This document shows, in pieces, positions 36,873-44,898 of a stretch of 64,000 nucleotides of DNA. How positions within the stretch are numbered: the first letter of the stretch is position 1; each line of letters begins with the position of its first letter. The notes beneath the pieces are model-generated. The model was not told the origin of the DNA. It did no database searches and worked only from the letters and a program-made list of their open reading frames with translations. Origin of the DNA: Rhizobium sp. ZPR4 (lineage in GTDB: Bacteria > Pseudomonadota > Alphaproteobacteria > Rhizobiales > Rhizobiaceae); assembly GCF_040215725.1 (NCBI RefSeq), contig NZ_CP157968.1, forward strand, positions 992,001 to 1,056,000. The letters are read 5' to 3'. The position numbers and the translations under genes were made by a program.

Positions 36873-36895
36873 CTTTTGTATATAATCGACAAAAG
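36873..36895. promoter_or_regulatory. GntR-type palindrome, copy 3 (before GntR gene)
   Basis: Arms CTTTTGTATAT and ATCGACAAAAG flank a central A; 9 of 11 paired positions match. The core TTGTATATAATCGACAA has the same length, central A and flanks as the sites at 30565 and 30831. A TATAAT at 36881 overlaps it. This suggests GntR autoregulation. Confidence 0.65.
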
Positions 36896-36939
36896 CAAGC
36901 CGATACATTATGACGCTCTGCAATTGAAGCGAGGGCATC

Positions 36940-37659
36940 ATGGCTAGAACCGGTTCAAATCCAGTCATCACTCCTATGAGCACAATGGAGGCGACGCAGT
37001 TTGCTGCAGAGCAGATTCGCAAAGCCATCATAGAGGGTCATTTCAAACCCGGAGACCGCCTAATCGAGCAGCAATTGACGGACATGCTTGACGTTTCACG
37101 TCATCCGGTCCGCGAAGCACTGAGGCTGCTTGCCCGCGAGGGTTTCGTCGAACTCAAGCGCAACAAGGGCGCTTCTGTCAGCGCGGTGGAGGCCGATAGC
37201 GTAACGGAAGTCTATAATATTCGCGTTGCGCTTGGAAAGCTTGCCCTCGATTATCTCATGGCGACCGAGGACCGATTGTCCGTCACGGATCTGAAGCGCC
37301 TGGAAAAGCTGGCAAACAACGCCGTCCGCTTGGCCGAACTGGAAAGCCAGGAAGAGACCGTTCACAACGATCTCGAATTCCAACAGGCAATTATCGATGC
37401 AACCGGTCTTCAGAGGACGATACGCTATTTCTCCGAACTGACCGGCGATGTTCGCCGGTTCAACAATCTCCTGGGCGTTGTCTATACGGATCGCAGGGGT
37501 GATGCGGAGAGTTATGTCATGAAGCTGTTCGAGGCCATTCGTGACCGAAACCTTCGTGAAGCGCATGCCATCTGGCAGGCCAAATTTGCTAAGGCGGCGG
37601 AACGTTATCTCTCGATCATCGAGCGCGGGAACTCCGATGGCGCGAGCAAGGCGATATGA
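36940..37659 (+). CDS. GntR-family regulator, FCD (FadR/VanR) type
   Basis: A 239-residue regulator: winged HTH about residues 15-75 (AEQIRKAIIEGHFKPGDRL, DVSRHPVREALRLLAREGFV) and an all-helical FCD effector domain to the end. In the FCD, the metal-site region reads HNDLEFQQAI where many relatives have FHxxI, so the ligand pocket may bind no metal or a modified one. It sits immediately after the RidA gene and has its own palindromic site. The same site type in the divergent promoter at 30.5-30.85 kb makes it the probable master regulator of the cluster. Confidence 0.9.
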   Translation: MARTGSNPVITPMSTMEATQFAAEQIRKAIIEGHFKPGDRLIEQQLTDMLDVSRHPVREALRLLAREGFVELKRNKGASVSAVEADSVTEVYNIRVALGKLALDYLMATEDRLSVTDLKRLEKLANNAVRLAELESQEETVHNDLEFQQAIIDATGLQRTIRYFSELTGDVRRFNNLLGVVYTDRRGDAESYVMKLFEAIRDRNLREAHAIWQAKFAKAAERYLSIIERGNSDGASKAI

Positions 37660-38124
37660 GGCCGTCGTTTGGATGATATCTGTTTTGCATGATCAGCTTA
37701 CGGTTGAGAAAATTCCATATCATCGTTAGGTCGCCGCGGCATTGAAATTGCTGGTCGATGGTTCAAATCTCATCAATGGCATAGTGGATATGGCACTGGC
37801 TGATGACTTATCCGGCGGCAAGGTTTTGACAAAGAAGCTCCGTGAGAGCGTCGATAACAAGCGTCATCCATCTGTGCGGTTCGCCGGCGGAATCGTATTT
37901 CCGATTGGCTTGCCTCCTGCTGCAGCTCCGGCCATCGCGGTAAATAAAACATATTATTTTAATATGATGTATTGCTAATGTAATTGCTTTTATATACCCT
38001 CTGAAATTGTAAAATTCACATGAATTCTCCTTTTTCGTGCTGCTTTATGGCACCGGAAAGGACGCGCGAGAGCGTGTCTTAATGCACTGACAGGAACGTC
38101 ATCATAGGCAATTGGGGGTGCCGC
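37660..38124. other. Intergenic stretch, 465 bp
   Basis: Frames here (for example a 78-codon one from 37742) show no family features. The section from about 37940 to 38000 is A/T-rich. Nothing else is supported. Confidence 0.4.
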
Positions 38125-38550
38125 ATGACTTTTTCGTTGCAGGGACGCTGGACTTACAGAAGCTATCGTAATGATCCAGCGCTCATTGGAGACAATGCGC
38201 AAAAGGCGCTTCAGAATATCTTCGGCGAGGGCGTGTTTACGCTTGCCGTCTCCGGCGGCAAGGTGAGCGGCGCACTGGATATGGGCTCGGGCTACTTTCT
38301 TGATCTCACTGGAACCGTGGTGCCGGTCGAGGGCGGAGAGGCAAGAATTGCTGTCAAGATGGTGGGTGTCGGGCGGTCGGGAACACCAACCGCGGGTTGG
38401 CAATATGATTATCACGGCACCGATGCCTTTACCTGGCCGAGCGGTATCAATCAGGTTCCAGCCTTTGTCGGCTCGGTCATTCGCGCGAAGCCGCATAACG
38501 GCTCTCCAGCCGGCTATGTCGCTTCGTTCATAGCCGTCAGGCAGGCCTGA
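38125..38550 (+). CDS. Hypothetical protein near copper oxidases
   Basis: A 141-residue protein without signal peptide. It reads like a beta-rich binding module (SLQGRWTYRSYRND, GVFTLAVSGGKVSG, YFLDLTGTVVPVEGGEARIAV) and ends GYVASFIAVRQA. I do not recognise the family. It is followed after 148 bp by the multicopper oxidase and tyrosinase genes in the same orientation, so a joint function in phenol oxidation is possible but unproven. Confidence 0.7.
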   Translation: MTFSLQGRWTYRSYRNDPALIGDNAQKALQNIFGEGVFTLAVSGGKVSGALDMGSGYFLDLTGTVVPVEGGEARIAVKMVGVGRSGTPTAGWQYDYHGTDAFTWPSGINQVPAFVGSVIRAKPHNGSPAGYVASFIAVRQA

Positions 38551-38698
38551 TCGCGAAGCCATTTCATTTGAGTATTGACGTCACCGGCTCATTCGCCGTG
38601 CCCGTCTTAACGGGGGCGAGGGAGCAGGATGAAGGCATTGTCGCGGCGACTTGGCGCCACGAATTCTGGGGATTCGACCGATATAGGGGAGGCACGCG

Positions 38699-40804
38699 AT
38701 GTCGGTGAACAGGATGGTGAGTGGGACTATTTGGCGAAATGGCTTGGCGATATCGGTGGCCCTTGCGGCATGCAGCCTATCGATGCCGGCTTTCGGTCAA
38801 CAGGCGGAACCGCTTTTTTCCAACCCTCCGGTCTTGGAGGAAACCCGGCCTGGCGCGGCGCCGATGAGCCGGTTCAAAAAATCGCAGGCGGCGGTGACGA
38901 CCTCGGGCCGCAGGCAGCTCGACCTGACCGTGAAGTTTGTCGAAAACGGGATCTACAATCCGGCGACCGGCCGCGTCGACAAGGTCAGGCTTCGTGGTTA
39001 TACCGGCGCTGGTGTCAATCCGAACGCACCTTATGTCGCGCCGGTCATCGAGGCCGCGCCCGGCGAGAGGATCACGGTCGCGCTCCACAACGAGCTTCCC
39101 GATGATGGCAGCTGTGCCGGGCATGGCGACGCCAATCAGCCGCACTGCTTCAACGGCACGAACCTGCACTCTCATGGCCTTTGGGTCAGCCCGACCGGCA
39201 ACAGCGACAACGTCCTGATCTCGATCAATCCCGGCAAGAGCTTCACCTATTTCTACGATCTGCCAGACGAGCATCCCGCCGGTACCTTCTGGTATCACTC
39301 GCACCGGCACGGCTCGACCGCACTTCAGGTATCCAGCGGCATGGCCGGCGCTCTGATAGTGCGCGGCAATCGCCCGCCGACACAGAATGCCAATGGCGAT
39401 CTCGATACCCTGTTGAAGAACGCCGACGGCAAGCCAATGCAAGAGCAGTTGCTCGTTTTCCAGCAGATTCAATATGCCTGCTTCGATGCGAAAGGCCAGA
39501 TCAAGACGCGGGTGGTGGACGGCAAGGTCGTTGCCTGGATCTGCGATCCGGGGGATGTAGGCGAGGTGCGCAACTACGACCAATTCGGACCTGGCACCTG
39601 GGGAGAGTCCGGGCGTTATACGACCATCAACGGGCTGGTCCAGCCTCGCTTCCAGTCGAAGACCGGGCAGGTTGAACGTTGGCGAATGATTCACGGTGGT
39701 GTGCGTGAAACCATCACCGTCGCCTTCCGTCCGCTCCGTGTCGGCGCGCCTGCTTATCGGGCGACTACGGCTGAAGCGGCAGCCGATTACATCAGGCAGA
39801 ATTGCGCCGGGGAGGCTATCCCATATCATATCGTTGCGGCGGATGGGTTGACGACGGCGGTTGCCCGTTCCACGCAAACCGCGACGCTGCAGCCGGGATA
39901 TCGCTTTGATGCACTCGTCATGTTCCCGACGGCAGGCGATTATTGTGTCGTCAACGAGCCGTTGCCCGGCACCGCGAGCGTGACGCGCGCCGATCAGGAC
40001 CGGCAACTGCTTGCCACCGTGTCGGTCACGGCTGGAACGCCGGTCCGCAATATCGATGCGGCCCTGACTGATACGCTCGTCGCGGCTGCACAGCGTACGA
40101 TGCCCACCGATGTGAGGGCCGCCGTCATCGCCGATCTCAAAGACGGCCTCAAGCTGACCCGCTTCGTGCCGCACCCGGACGTCACCGACGACGAAATCAC
40201 CGGGACGCAGGAACTGGTCTTCTTCATCGACCTGAGCGGCAATGTCGCGAAGTTCGAGGTCGGCAACAAATCCTTCGACCCGAAGAATTTCGATCCGGCG
40301 ACATTCAAGCCGCGCTCGTATGATCCCAATTATGTCGATCGTGCCTTGCCGCTGGGTGGCGTCGAGGAATGGACTCTGCAATCGGCCTTCGTCGGCCATC
40401 CGTTCCACATTCACGTCAATCCTTTCCAGATCGTGGAAATCCTCGATCCGAACGGCGTCGACGTCAGCGCGCCGGGAGGAATCGATCGGGCCGGCGGGAC
40501 CGTCGATCCGCAATATCCCGGCCTGAAGGGTGTGTGGAAGGATACGCTCTGGGTGAAGAGCCTGATCAGCAATCCTGCCGATTTCCCCGCAAAGCTTGCC
40601 TCGTCGACGTACAAGATCAAGATCCGCACCCGATATCAGCGCTTCATCGGCGAATATGTCCTGCATTGCCACATCCTGGATCATGAAGATCAGGGGATGA
40701 TGCAGAATGTCTGCATCGAACTGCCCAATGGCGGCGGCGGAGCGAATTGTGCACGGCTGCTGCGCCCGACCGACGGTCAGCAGCCGGCCTCCATGCAACA
40801 TTGA
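38699..40804 (+). CDS. Secreted multicopper oxidase (laccase-like)
   Basis: This 701-residue protein has an N-terminal signal peptide (about 1-33, LSMPAFGQQ) and all four copper motifs of a multicopper oxidase: HSHGLW near 157, WYHSHRHG near 198, HPFHIHVNPF near 567 and LHCHILDHEDQGMM near 656. The Cys in HCH and the Met in the last motif are the type 1 copper ligands. It oxidises phenols or metals and reduces O2 to water in the periplasm or outside. It is long for a laccase. The tyrosinase gene follows 40 bp later. Copper resistance (CopA-like) is an alternative, but no CopB or Met-rich repeats are seen. Confidence 0.92.
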   Translation: MSVNRMVSGTIWRNGLAISVALAACSLSMPAFGQQAEPLFSNPPVLEETRPGAAPMSRFKKSQAAVTTSGRRQLDLTVKFVENGIYNPATGRVDKVRLRGYTGAGVNPNAPYVAPVIEAAPGERITVALHNELPDDGSCAGHGDANQPHCFNGTNLHSHGLWVSPTGNSDNVLISINPGKSFTYFYDLPDEHPAGTFWYHSHRHGSTALQVSSGMAGALIVRGNRPPTQNANGDLDTLLKNADGKPMQEQLLVFQQIQYACFDAKGQIKTRVVDGKVVAWICDPGDVGEVRNYDQFGPGTWGESGRYTTINGLVQPRFQSKTGQVERWRMIHGGVRETITVAFRPLRVGAPAYRATTAEAAADYIRQNCAGEAIPYHIVAADGLTTAVARSTQTATLQPGYRFDALVMFPTAGDYCVVNEPLPGTASVTRADQDRQLLATVSVTAGTPVRNIDAALTDTLVAAAQRTMPTDVRAAVIADLKDGLKLTRFVPHPDVTDDEITGTQELVFFIDLSGNVAKFEVGNKSFDPKNFDPATFKPRSYDPNYVDRALPLGGVEEWTLQSAFVGHPFHIHVNPFQIVEILDPNGVDVSAPGGIDRAGGTVDPQYPGLKGVWKDTLWVKSLISNPADFPAKLASSTYKIKIRTRYQRFIGEYVLHCHILDHEDQGMMQNVCIELPNGGGGANCARLLRPTDGQQPASMQH

Positions 40805-40844
40805 TCCCAGCCACGAACAGTCTTTGAACCCAAGGGAGAGTAAG

Positions 40845-42371
40845 ATGAGCATCACACGCAGATCTGTCATTGTTCAGGGCGGTGTTATCGGGGCGGGCCT
40901 GCTCGCCAGCGGATTGCCGGGCATGAAGGCGTTCGCCCAGATACCGCCGGTTCCCTGGCGGCGTTCTCTTCAGGGATTGGCCTGGAACGATCCGATCGTG
41001 GCCACCTATCGCGATGCGGTGCGTATCCTCAAGGCCATGCCCACCAGCGAGAAGTTCAACTGGATCAAGCTCTCGGAAATCCACGGCAGTGATGCCGGAG
41101 TCAAATATTGCCCGCATGGCAATTGGTATTTCCTACCGTGGCACAGAGCCTATACGGCGATGTATGAACGCATTGTCCGGCATGTAACCAAGAACAACGA
41201 TTTCGCCATGCCGTTCTGGGATTGGACCGCCAATCCTTACCTGCCCGAAGTGTTCACCATGCAAAAGACGCCCGACGGCAAGGACAACCCTCTTTACGTG
41301 TCGTCGCGCACCTGGCCGATCAAGCAACCGATGCCGGACAATATCGTCGGGCCGGGGGTTCTCAATACCATCCTGACGGCGACGCCATACGAGGTTTTCG
41401 GTTCCACCCGCCCCGCCGGGCAGAACTCACTCGATCCCTCTTGGGTCATCACCAGCACCGGTACGCAGGGCACCCTGGAATACACGCCGCACAACCAGGT
41501 GCATAACAACATCGGCGGCTTCATGCCGACATGGTCGTCGCCTCGCGATCCGATCTTCTTCATGCATCACGGCAACATCGACCGCATCTGGGCGACTTGG
41601 AATCTGCGCCACGTCAACAGCGCGGACCGGCTCTGGACCGATATGCAATTCACCGACAATTTCTACAATGTCGACGGTCAGTTCTGGTCCCCGAAAGTCT
41701 CCGAACTCTATGTTCCAGAGGAACTCGGATACACCTATGGTTTCCGAAACTATTTCAAGGTGGCGGCGGCGAGCGCCAAGACCCTGGCCCTCAACGATAA
41801 GCTCACCTCCGTGATAGCGGCGACGGCAACCGACGCCGCAATCGCCGGCGTGACGACCACCTCGACGGACAACAGCAAGGCGGCAACGGAAAATGATCCG
41901 CTTTCGCTGGCGGTCAAGATCCCGACGGGCGCTCTGCAGGATATCATCAGCCAGCCGCCGCTGCCCTCCGGCATGGATACCATGGACTTTGGGGCTGCAC
42001 AGGAGCAGGCGGCTTCCGCTCCTCGTGTCCTGGCGTTTCTTCGGGATGTCGAAATCACCAGCGCAAGTACGACGAGCGTTCATGTTTTCCTCGGCAAGAA
42101 CGAACTGAGGGCCGATACGCCGGTCACCGATCCGCATTATGTCGGCTCTTTCGCCGTGCTTGGACATAACGGCGATCATCATGGTGGCGGCCATCACCCG
42201 TTGCCATCCTTCGTCCTCGACCTCACGGACGCCATCCAGCGGGTTTATGGTGCAAGAGGGCAGGCGGATGGCGAGGCCATCGACCTTCAATTCGTTCCAG
42301 TCGGAGCGGGGGCGGCCAAACCCGGCACGGTGAAACCCGCGAAGCTAGAAATAGCCATAGTGTCCGCCTAA
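40845..42371 (+). CDS. Tat-exported tyrosinase-family copper oxidase
   Basis: A 508-residue protein with a twin-arginine signal (SITRRSVIVQGG, then a hydrophobic stretch to AFAQ). CuA ligands lie in IHGSDAG, CPHGNWYFLPWHRAY (near 90-100) and CuB ligands in HNQVHNN (near 216-220) and FFMHHGNIDRIWATW (near 240). It should oxidise mono- or diphenols to quinones outside the cytoplasm; Tat export fits folding with copper inside the cell. GGGAGAGT precedes ATG 40845. The C-terminal ~150 residues form a further beta-rich domain with a HHGGGHHP stretch. It lies directly after the multicopper oxidase gene. Confidence 0.93.
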   Translation: MSITRRSVIVQGGVIGAGLLASGLPGMKAFAQIPPVPWRRSLQGLAWNDPIVATYRDAVRILKAMPTSEKFNWIKLSEIHGSDAGVKYCPHGNWYFLPWHRAYTAMYERIVRHVTKNNDFAMPFWDWTANPYLPEVFTMQKTPDGKDNPLYVSSRTWPIKQPMPDNIVGPGVLNTILTATPYEVFGSTRPAGQNSLDPSWVITSTGTQGTLEYTPHNQVHNNIGGFMPTWSSPRDPIFFMHHGNIDRIWATWNLRHVNSADRLWTDMQFTDNFYNVDGQFWSPKVSELYVPEELGYTYGFRNYFKVAAASAKTLALNDKLTSVIAATATDAAIAGVTTTSTDNSKAATENDPLSLAVKIPTGALQDIISQPPLPSGMDTMDFGAAQEQAASAPRVLAFLRDVEITSASTTSVHVFLGKNELRADTPVTDPHYVGSFAVLGHNGDHHGGGHHPLPSFVLDLTDAIQRVYGARGQADGEAIDLQFVPVGAGAAKPGTVKPAKLEIAIVSA

Positions 42372-42403
42372 CATTCGGACCGGGCAGAGTTGTGGAGACA
42401 TCG

Positions 42404-42859
42404 ATGCGCTATCATCGTTGGGGGCTGATCGCTATTTGCGCGATGGCGTTCACGATGCTGCGCATCGGTGGCCCGGTCCAAGCCAGTGGGAGCGACATGC
42501 AGGCGACGGTCGGCAAGCCGGTAACGATAGCCATCGCGGGCGTGGCGGAGCACGCTCCGGTCGATGGCGGCAAACGAATTATCATGACCGTCAACGCATA
42601 CGAACCGTCGAAATCGGGGCCTGTCACGATAGTTGTTTCTGTGCGCTGCGGCGAGGCGCTGCGGGAAATCGGCCGTTTTGGCATTTTCCCGAACGACGCA
42701 TTCTCCGTGTCGCACGGAAGCAACCCTCAGCGGTTCGGCTTTCCGCTGCCCGACGAACCGAGTTGCCGGCAACCGCAAACAGTCGAAATTGCTCTCGAGC
42801 CTCAAACGGGCGATGGGGCGGGTGCCAGTATCACGATCGGTAGCGCAGGCATCGAATAG
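42404..42859 (+). CDS. Small exported protein after tyrosinase
   Basis: A 151-residue protein with signal peptide to about residue 28 (GGPVQAS), then a beta-rich domain: KPVTIAIAGVAEHAPVDGGK, RIIMTVNAYEP, VTIVVSVRCGEALREIGRFGIFPND, QTVEIALEP. The mature part resembles the C-terminal beta-sandwich of some polyphenol oxidases but has no His-rich copper site. GGAG lies 7 bases before the ATG. It is 32 bp behind the tyrosinase stop, which suggests a partner or structural accessory of the enzyme; that is inference. Confidence 0.75.
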   Translation: MRYHRWGLIAICAMAFTMLRIGGPVQASGSDMQATVGKPVTIAIAGVAEHAPVDGGKRIIMTVNAYEPSKSGPVTIVVSVRCGEALREIGRFGIFPNDAFSVSHGSNPQRFGFPLPDEPSCRQPQTVEIALEPQTGDGAGASITIGSAGIE

Positions 42860-43171
42860 CGGGGTTTGCCACCGCTCGGCGCTTAATAGGGATTCTCCTC
42901 TTTTTGAATGGTTCGCTGACCGCTAGCGGTCAAGCTGCTATGGGCCGGCATGCGGACGAAATCGAGTGATGAGACCATGGCAAGAAGCGGAGCGGTCAGG
43001 CTTGCAATATTCGTCGGCTGGTCCGCGCCGCAGCGGGGTACATGCAAATCATTGCGCAAAATGGATATTCGGTTCGCAAGATGAACTTCTGATGTGCCTG
43101 GATGCGAGCCCCACGCAAGGTCTGGGCCATAGCTCAGGATCTATCTTCGCAATGTAGCGGATCGACCAAAA
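42860..43171. other. Intergenic stretch, 312 bp
   Basis: Contains the palindrome at 42917. No other feature is supported. Confidence 0.35.
42917..42932. repeat. 16-bp perfect palindrome
   Basis: TGACCGCTAGCGGTCA is an exact palindrome 57 bases after the stop of the small exported protein. With CTTTTTG before it, it could be part of a terminator on the minus strand, but a protein site is equally possible. No gene is near enough on the right to assign a promoter. Confidence 0.5.
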
Positions 43172-43456
43172 ATGTTCAGAAGCCATGCTATTCGTACAGG
43201 TGCACTTACAAACAGAGAGAGCATCGATCTCTGTCAACGAGTCTTCTATCATGCCTGCGCCCAGAAGCGAGTTCTGACGAAGCAGGAACGTCAGGCTCTT
43301 GCCGTCTCCATTATTCACGATTTTTGCGAAGGCTTGACGGATGAGCATGATCTGCGACGTGCATACGTTGATTTTCGGAGTAAGGGTGTCGCTACGCCCC
43401 TGATAGCGACCAAACGCGGATGCGCGCATGAGCCTGCTTTGCATTGCGTTGACTGA
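43172..43456 (+). CDS. Small hypothetical protein
   Basis: A 94-residue frame: TGALTNRESIDLCQRVFYHACAQKRVLTKQERQALAVSIIHDFCEGL is helical and protein-like, the end less so (ALHCVD). I do not recognise it with certainty; similar small helical proteins occur in rhizobia. No clear ribosome site was seen. It may be real or a remnant. Confidence 0.4.
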   Translation: MFRSHAIRTGALTNRESIDLCQRVFYHACAQKRVLTKQERQALAVSIIHDFCEGLTDEHDLRRAYVDFRSKGVATPLIATKRGCAHEPALHCVD

Positions 43457-43864
43457 CCGCATTTTTGCCTATCGCAGGTTATCGCGCATTTTCTCAACCA
43501 ATATCGTATGGCAAATCAAATGACCGAAGATCGAGACTATCTGCTTAAAGCGGCGGCAAACCTATCGAAAGTAATGAATTCGCCGTTCACCGCATCCGAC
43601 TGGAGTGTCAAACCTTCCAGAAAGGGAGGTGGCATGTGGAACGGTATGGCTACGGGATCAAGCAGCTTGTCAAACGTGGATGACAAGGCGGTTGAGCCTT
43701 CCGACCGGCAATCCTGATGGATAAGGGCCGTTGCCGTCTTAGTCTATCGGAGACGTCTGGCCTGCACCATGTGCCGTTTCTGTCCCTCGCGATGGTTTCG
43801 CACCGAAACCCTGTTCAAGACTTGGGTCTCAAGGGGAAGCTGAGACTTGAGATGCCTCTTTTGT
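43457..43864. other. Intergenic stretch, 408 bp
   Basis: A 69-codon frame at 43508 (MANQMTEDRDYLLKAAANLS) is not convincing. TCTCAAG and CTTGAGA lie near 43828-43853 and may mark the 3' end of the minus-strand Tad genes. Confidence 0.35.
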
Positions 43865-44302
43865 TCACTGGTTTGCGTAGCATGCCTGAGTGGTCAAATC
43901 CGTACCGCCTGCCAGGGACGTTAAAAGCTCCGGCAGCAATGTTGCAAACTTATAGGTAAGCGTTACCTGCGAAAAGCCCTCCAGGCCATAGCAACTCGCG
44001 GCATTGTCCAGAGAAATCGACGTCGCATCAAGAGGGACTGCCCAACCGGCTGCCTTCATCTGGGCGAACGTGACTGTTTTGGAAGCGCTGTAGGCACTTC
44101 CGTCCTCGCATTCGATTTGCGGAATACCCATGCAACGGGCTGTCGCGATTGCTGTTTCGTGAAGGGCGTGGCTTGTCCAGAACAGCCGGCCGAATTCTAT
44201 GATGCCAAACAGCATCAGCAGAAACAGCGGCATGACCAAGGCAAATTCTACGGCACTGGCTCCCTCGCGTGAACGCCAGAGTTTTTCTAAGCGGTGGATC
44301 AT
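43865..44302 (-). CDS. TadE-like pseudopilin/pilus assembly protein
   Basis: A 145-residue protein of the TadE type: basic N-terminus with SREGASAVEFALVMPLFLLMLFGIIEFGR, the TadE motif with the invariant EF and a single transmembrane helix, then a periplasmic domain with two Cys. Start ATG 44302 overlaps the preceding stop (ATGA); an earlier upstream start would add an unlikely 63 residues. TadE-like proteins are processed by a prepilin peptidase and are part of Flp pilus systems. No tadA/B/C ATPase or flp gene lies here, so this is an orphan set. Confidence 0.87.
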   Translation of the reverse strand: MIHRLEKLWRSREGASAVEFALVMPLFLLMLFGIIEFGRLFWTSHALHETAIATARCMGIPQIECEDGSAYSASKTVTFAQMKAAGWAVPLDATSISLDNAASCYGLEGFSQVTLTYKFATLLPELLTSLAGGTDLTTQACYANQ

Positions 44303-44898
44303 TTGAGTTGCACCACAGCGCTTGCGTAAATATAGCCGTCGTTGACGATATTGTAGCCAGAAAACAGCGGAGCGTAGGTCTGCTTGGCAGAGATCACCAC
44401 ATATTTGCCCGCGTTCGCTCCATCGGGGCACGACGAGCTGCAGGTTTGCTGGGATCCCCAAACGAAGGAGGCGGCCGATCCGCTTGGACAATAGCAGGCG
44501 CCCGTCGAAGCGGGAGTGCCATCAATCCTGATGGTGGCTCCGTCGAAGTTGGCCTGCACGCCATCGTTGATCGCGATTGAAGCACTGGCGCCGGCCGACG
44601 GGTACTGCCCGGCGATCATCAGGGCGATGCTCTTGGCCAACAGGCTGTCGTTGAGACCATCAGCTTGATCGGCGTGAACCAGCGCGTAGCTGGCACTGTT
44701 CGAGATCGCGGCTTCCAACTGGAAGCGAGCGAAAATCAGGCTGCCCATGTCAAAACTGACCGCCATGATAAAGATGAAGAGCGGGGCAAGCACGGCGAAT
44801 TCGACCGCGGCGTTGCCACGCTCATCCTGGCCCAAGATATTGGAGTGACGGGAGATCGATCGTCTGAGCTTTCGGAGAGAAAATGGAGGCAACTTCAT
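44299..44898 (-). CDS. TadE/TadG-like protein
   Basis: A 199-residue TadE/G-family protein: DERGNAAVEFAVLAPLFIFIMAVSFDMGS is the prepilin-like motif with transmembrane helix, followed by a periplasmic region with CYCPSGSAAS and TCSSSCPDG (several Cys likely paired). Both its start and its stop overlap the neighbouring genes by 4 bases, so the three genes are translationally coupled. Confidence 0.87.
   Translation of the reverse strand: MKLPPFSLRKLRRSISRHSNILGQDERGNAAVEFAVLAPLFIFIMAVSFDMGSLIFARFQLEAAISNSASYALVHADQADGLNDSLLAKSIALMIAGQYPSAGASASIAINDGVQANFDGATIRIDGTPASTGACYCPSGSAASFVWGSQQTCSSSCPDGANAGKYVVISAKQTYAPLFSGYNIVNDGYIYASAVVQLK

Noticed and set aside
37742..37978. 78-codon frame after GntR
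   Set aside because: No ribosome site or family feature; the end is A/T-rich non-coding-like sequence.
38777..40870. 697-codon minus-strand open frame
   Set aside because: Antisense to the multicopper oxidase gene, which carries all copper motifs. No domain in the antisense product.
43508..43717. 69-codon frame
   Set aside because: Low-complexity end, no homology pattern, no ribosome site.
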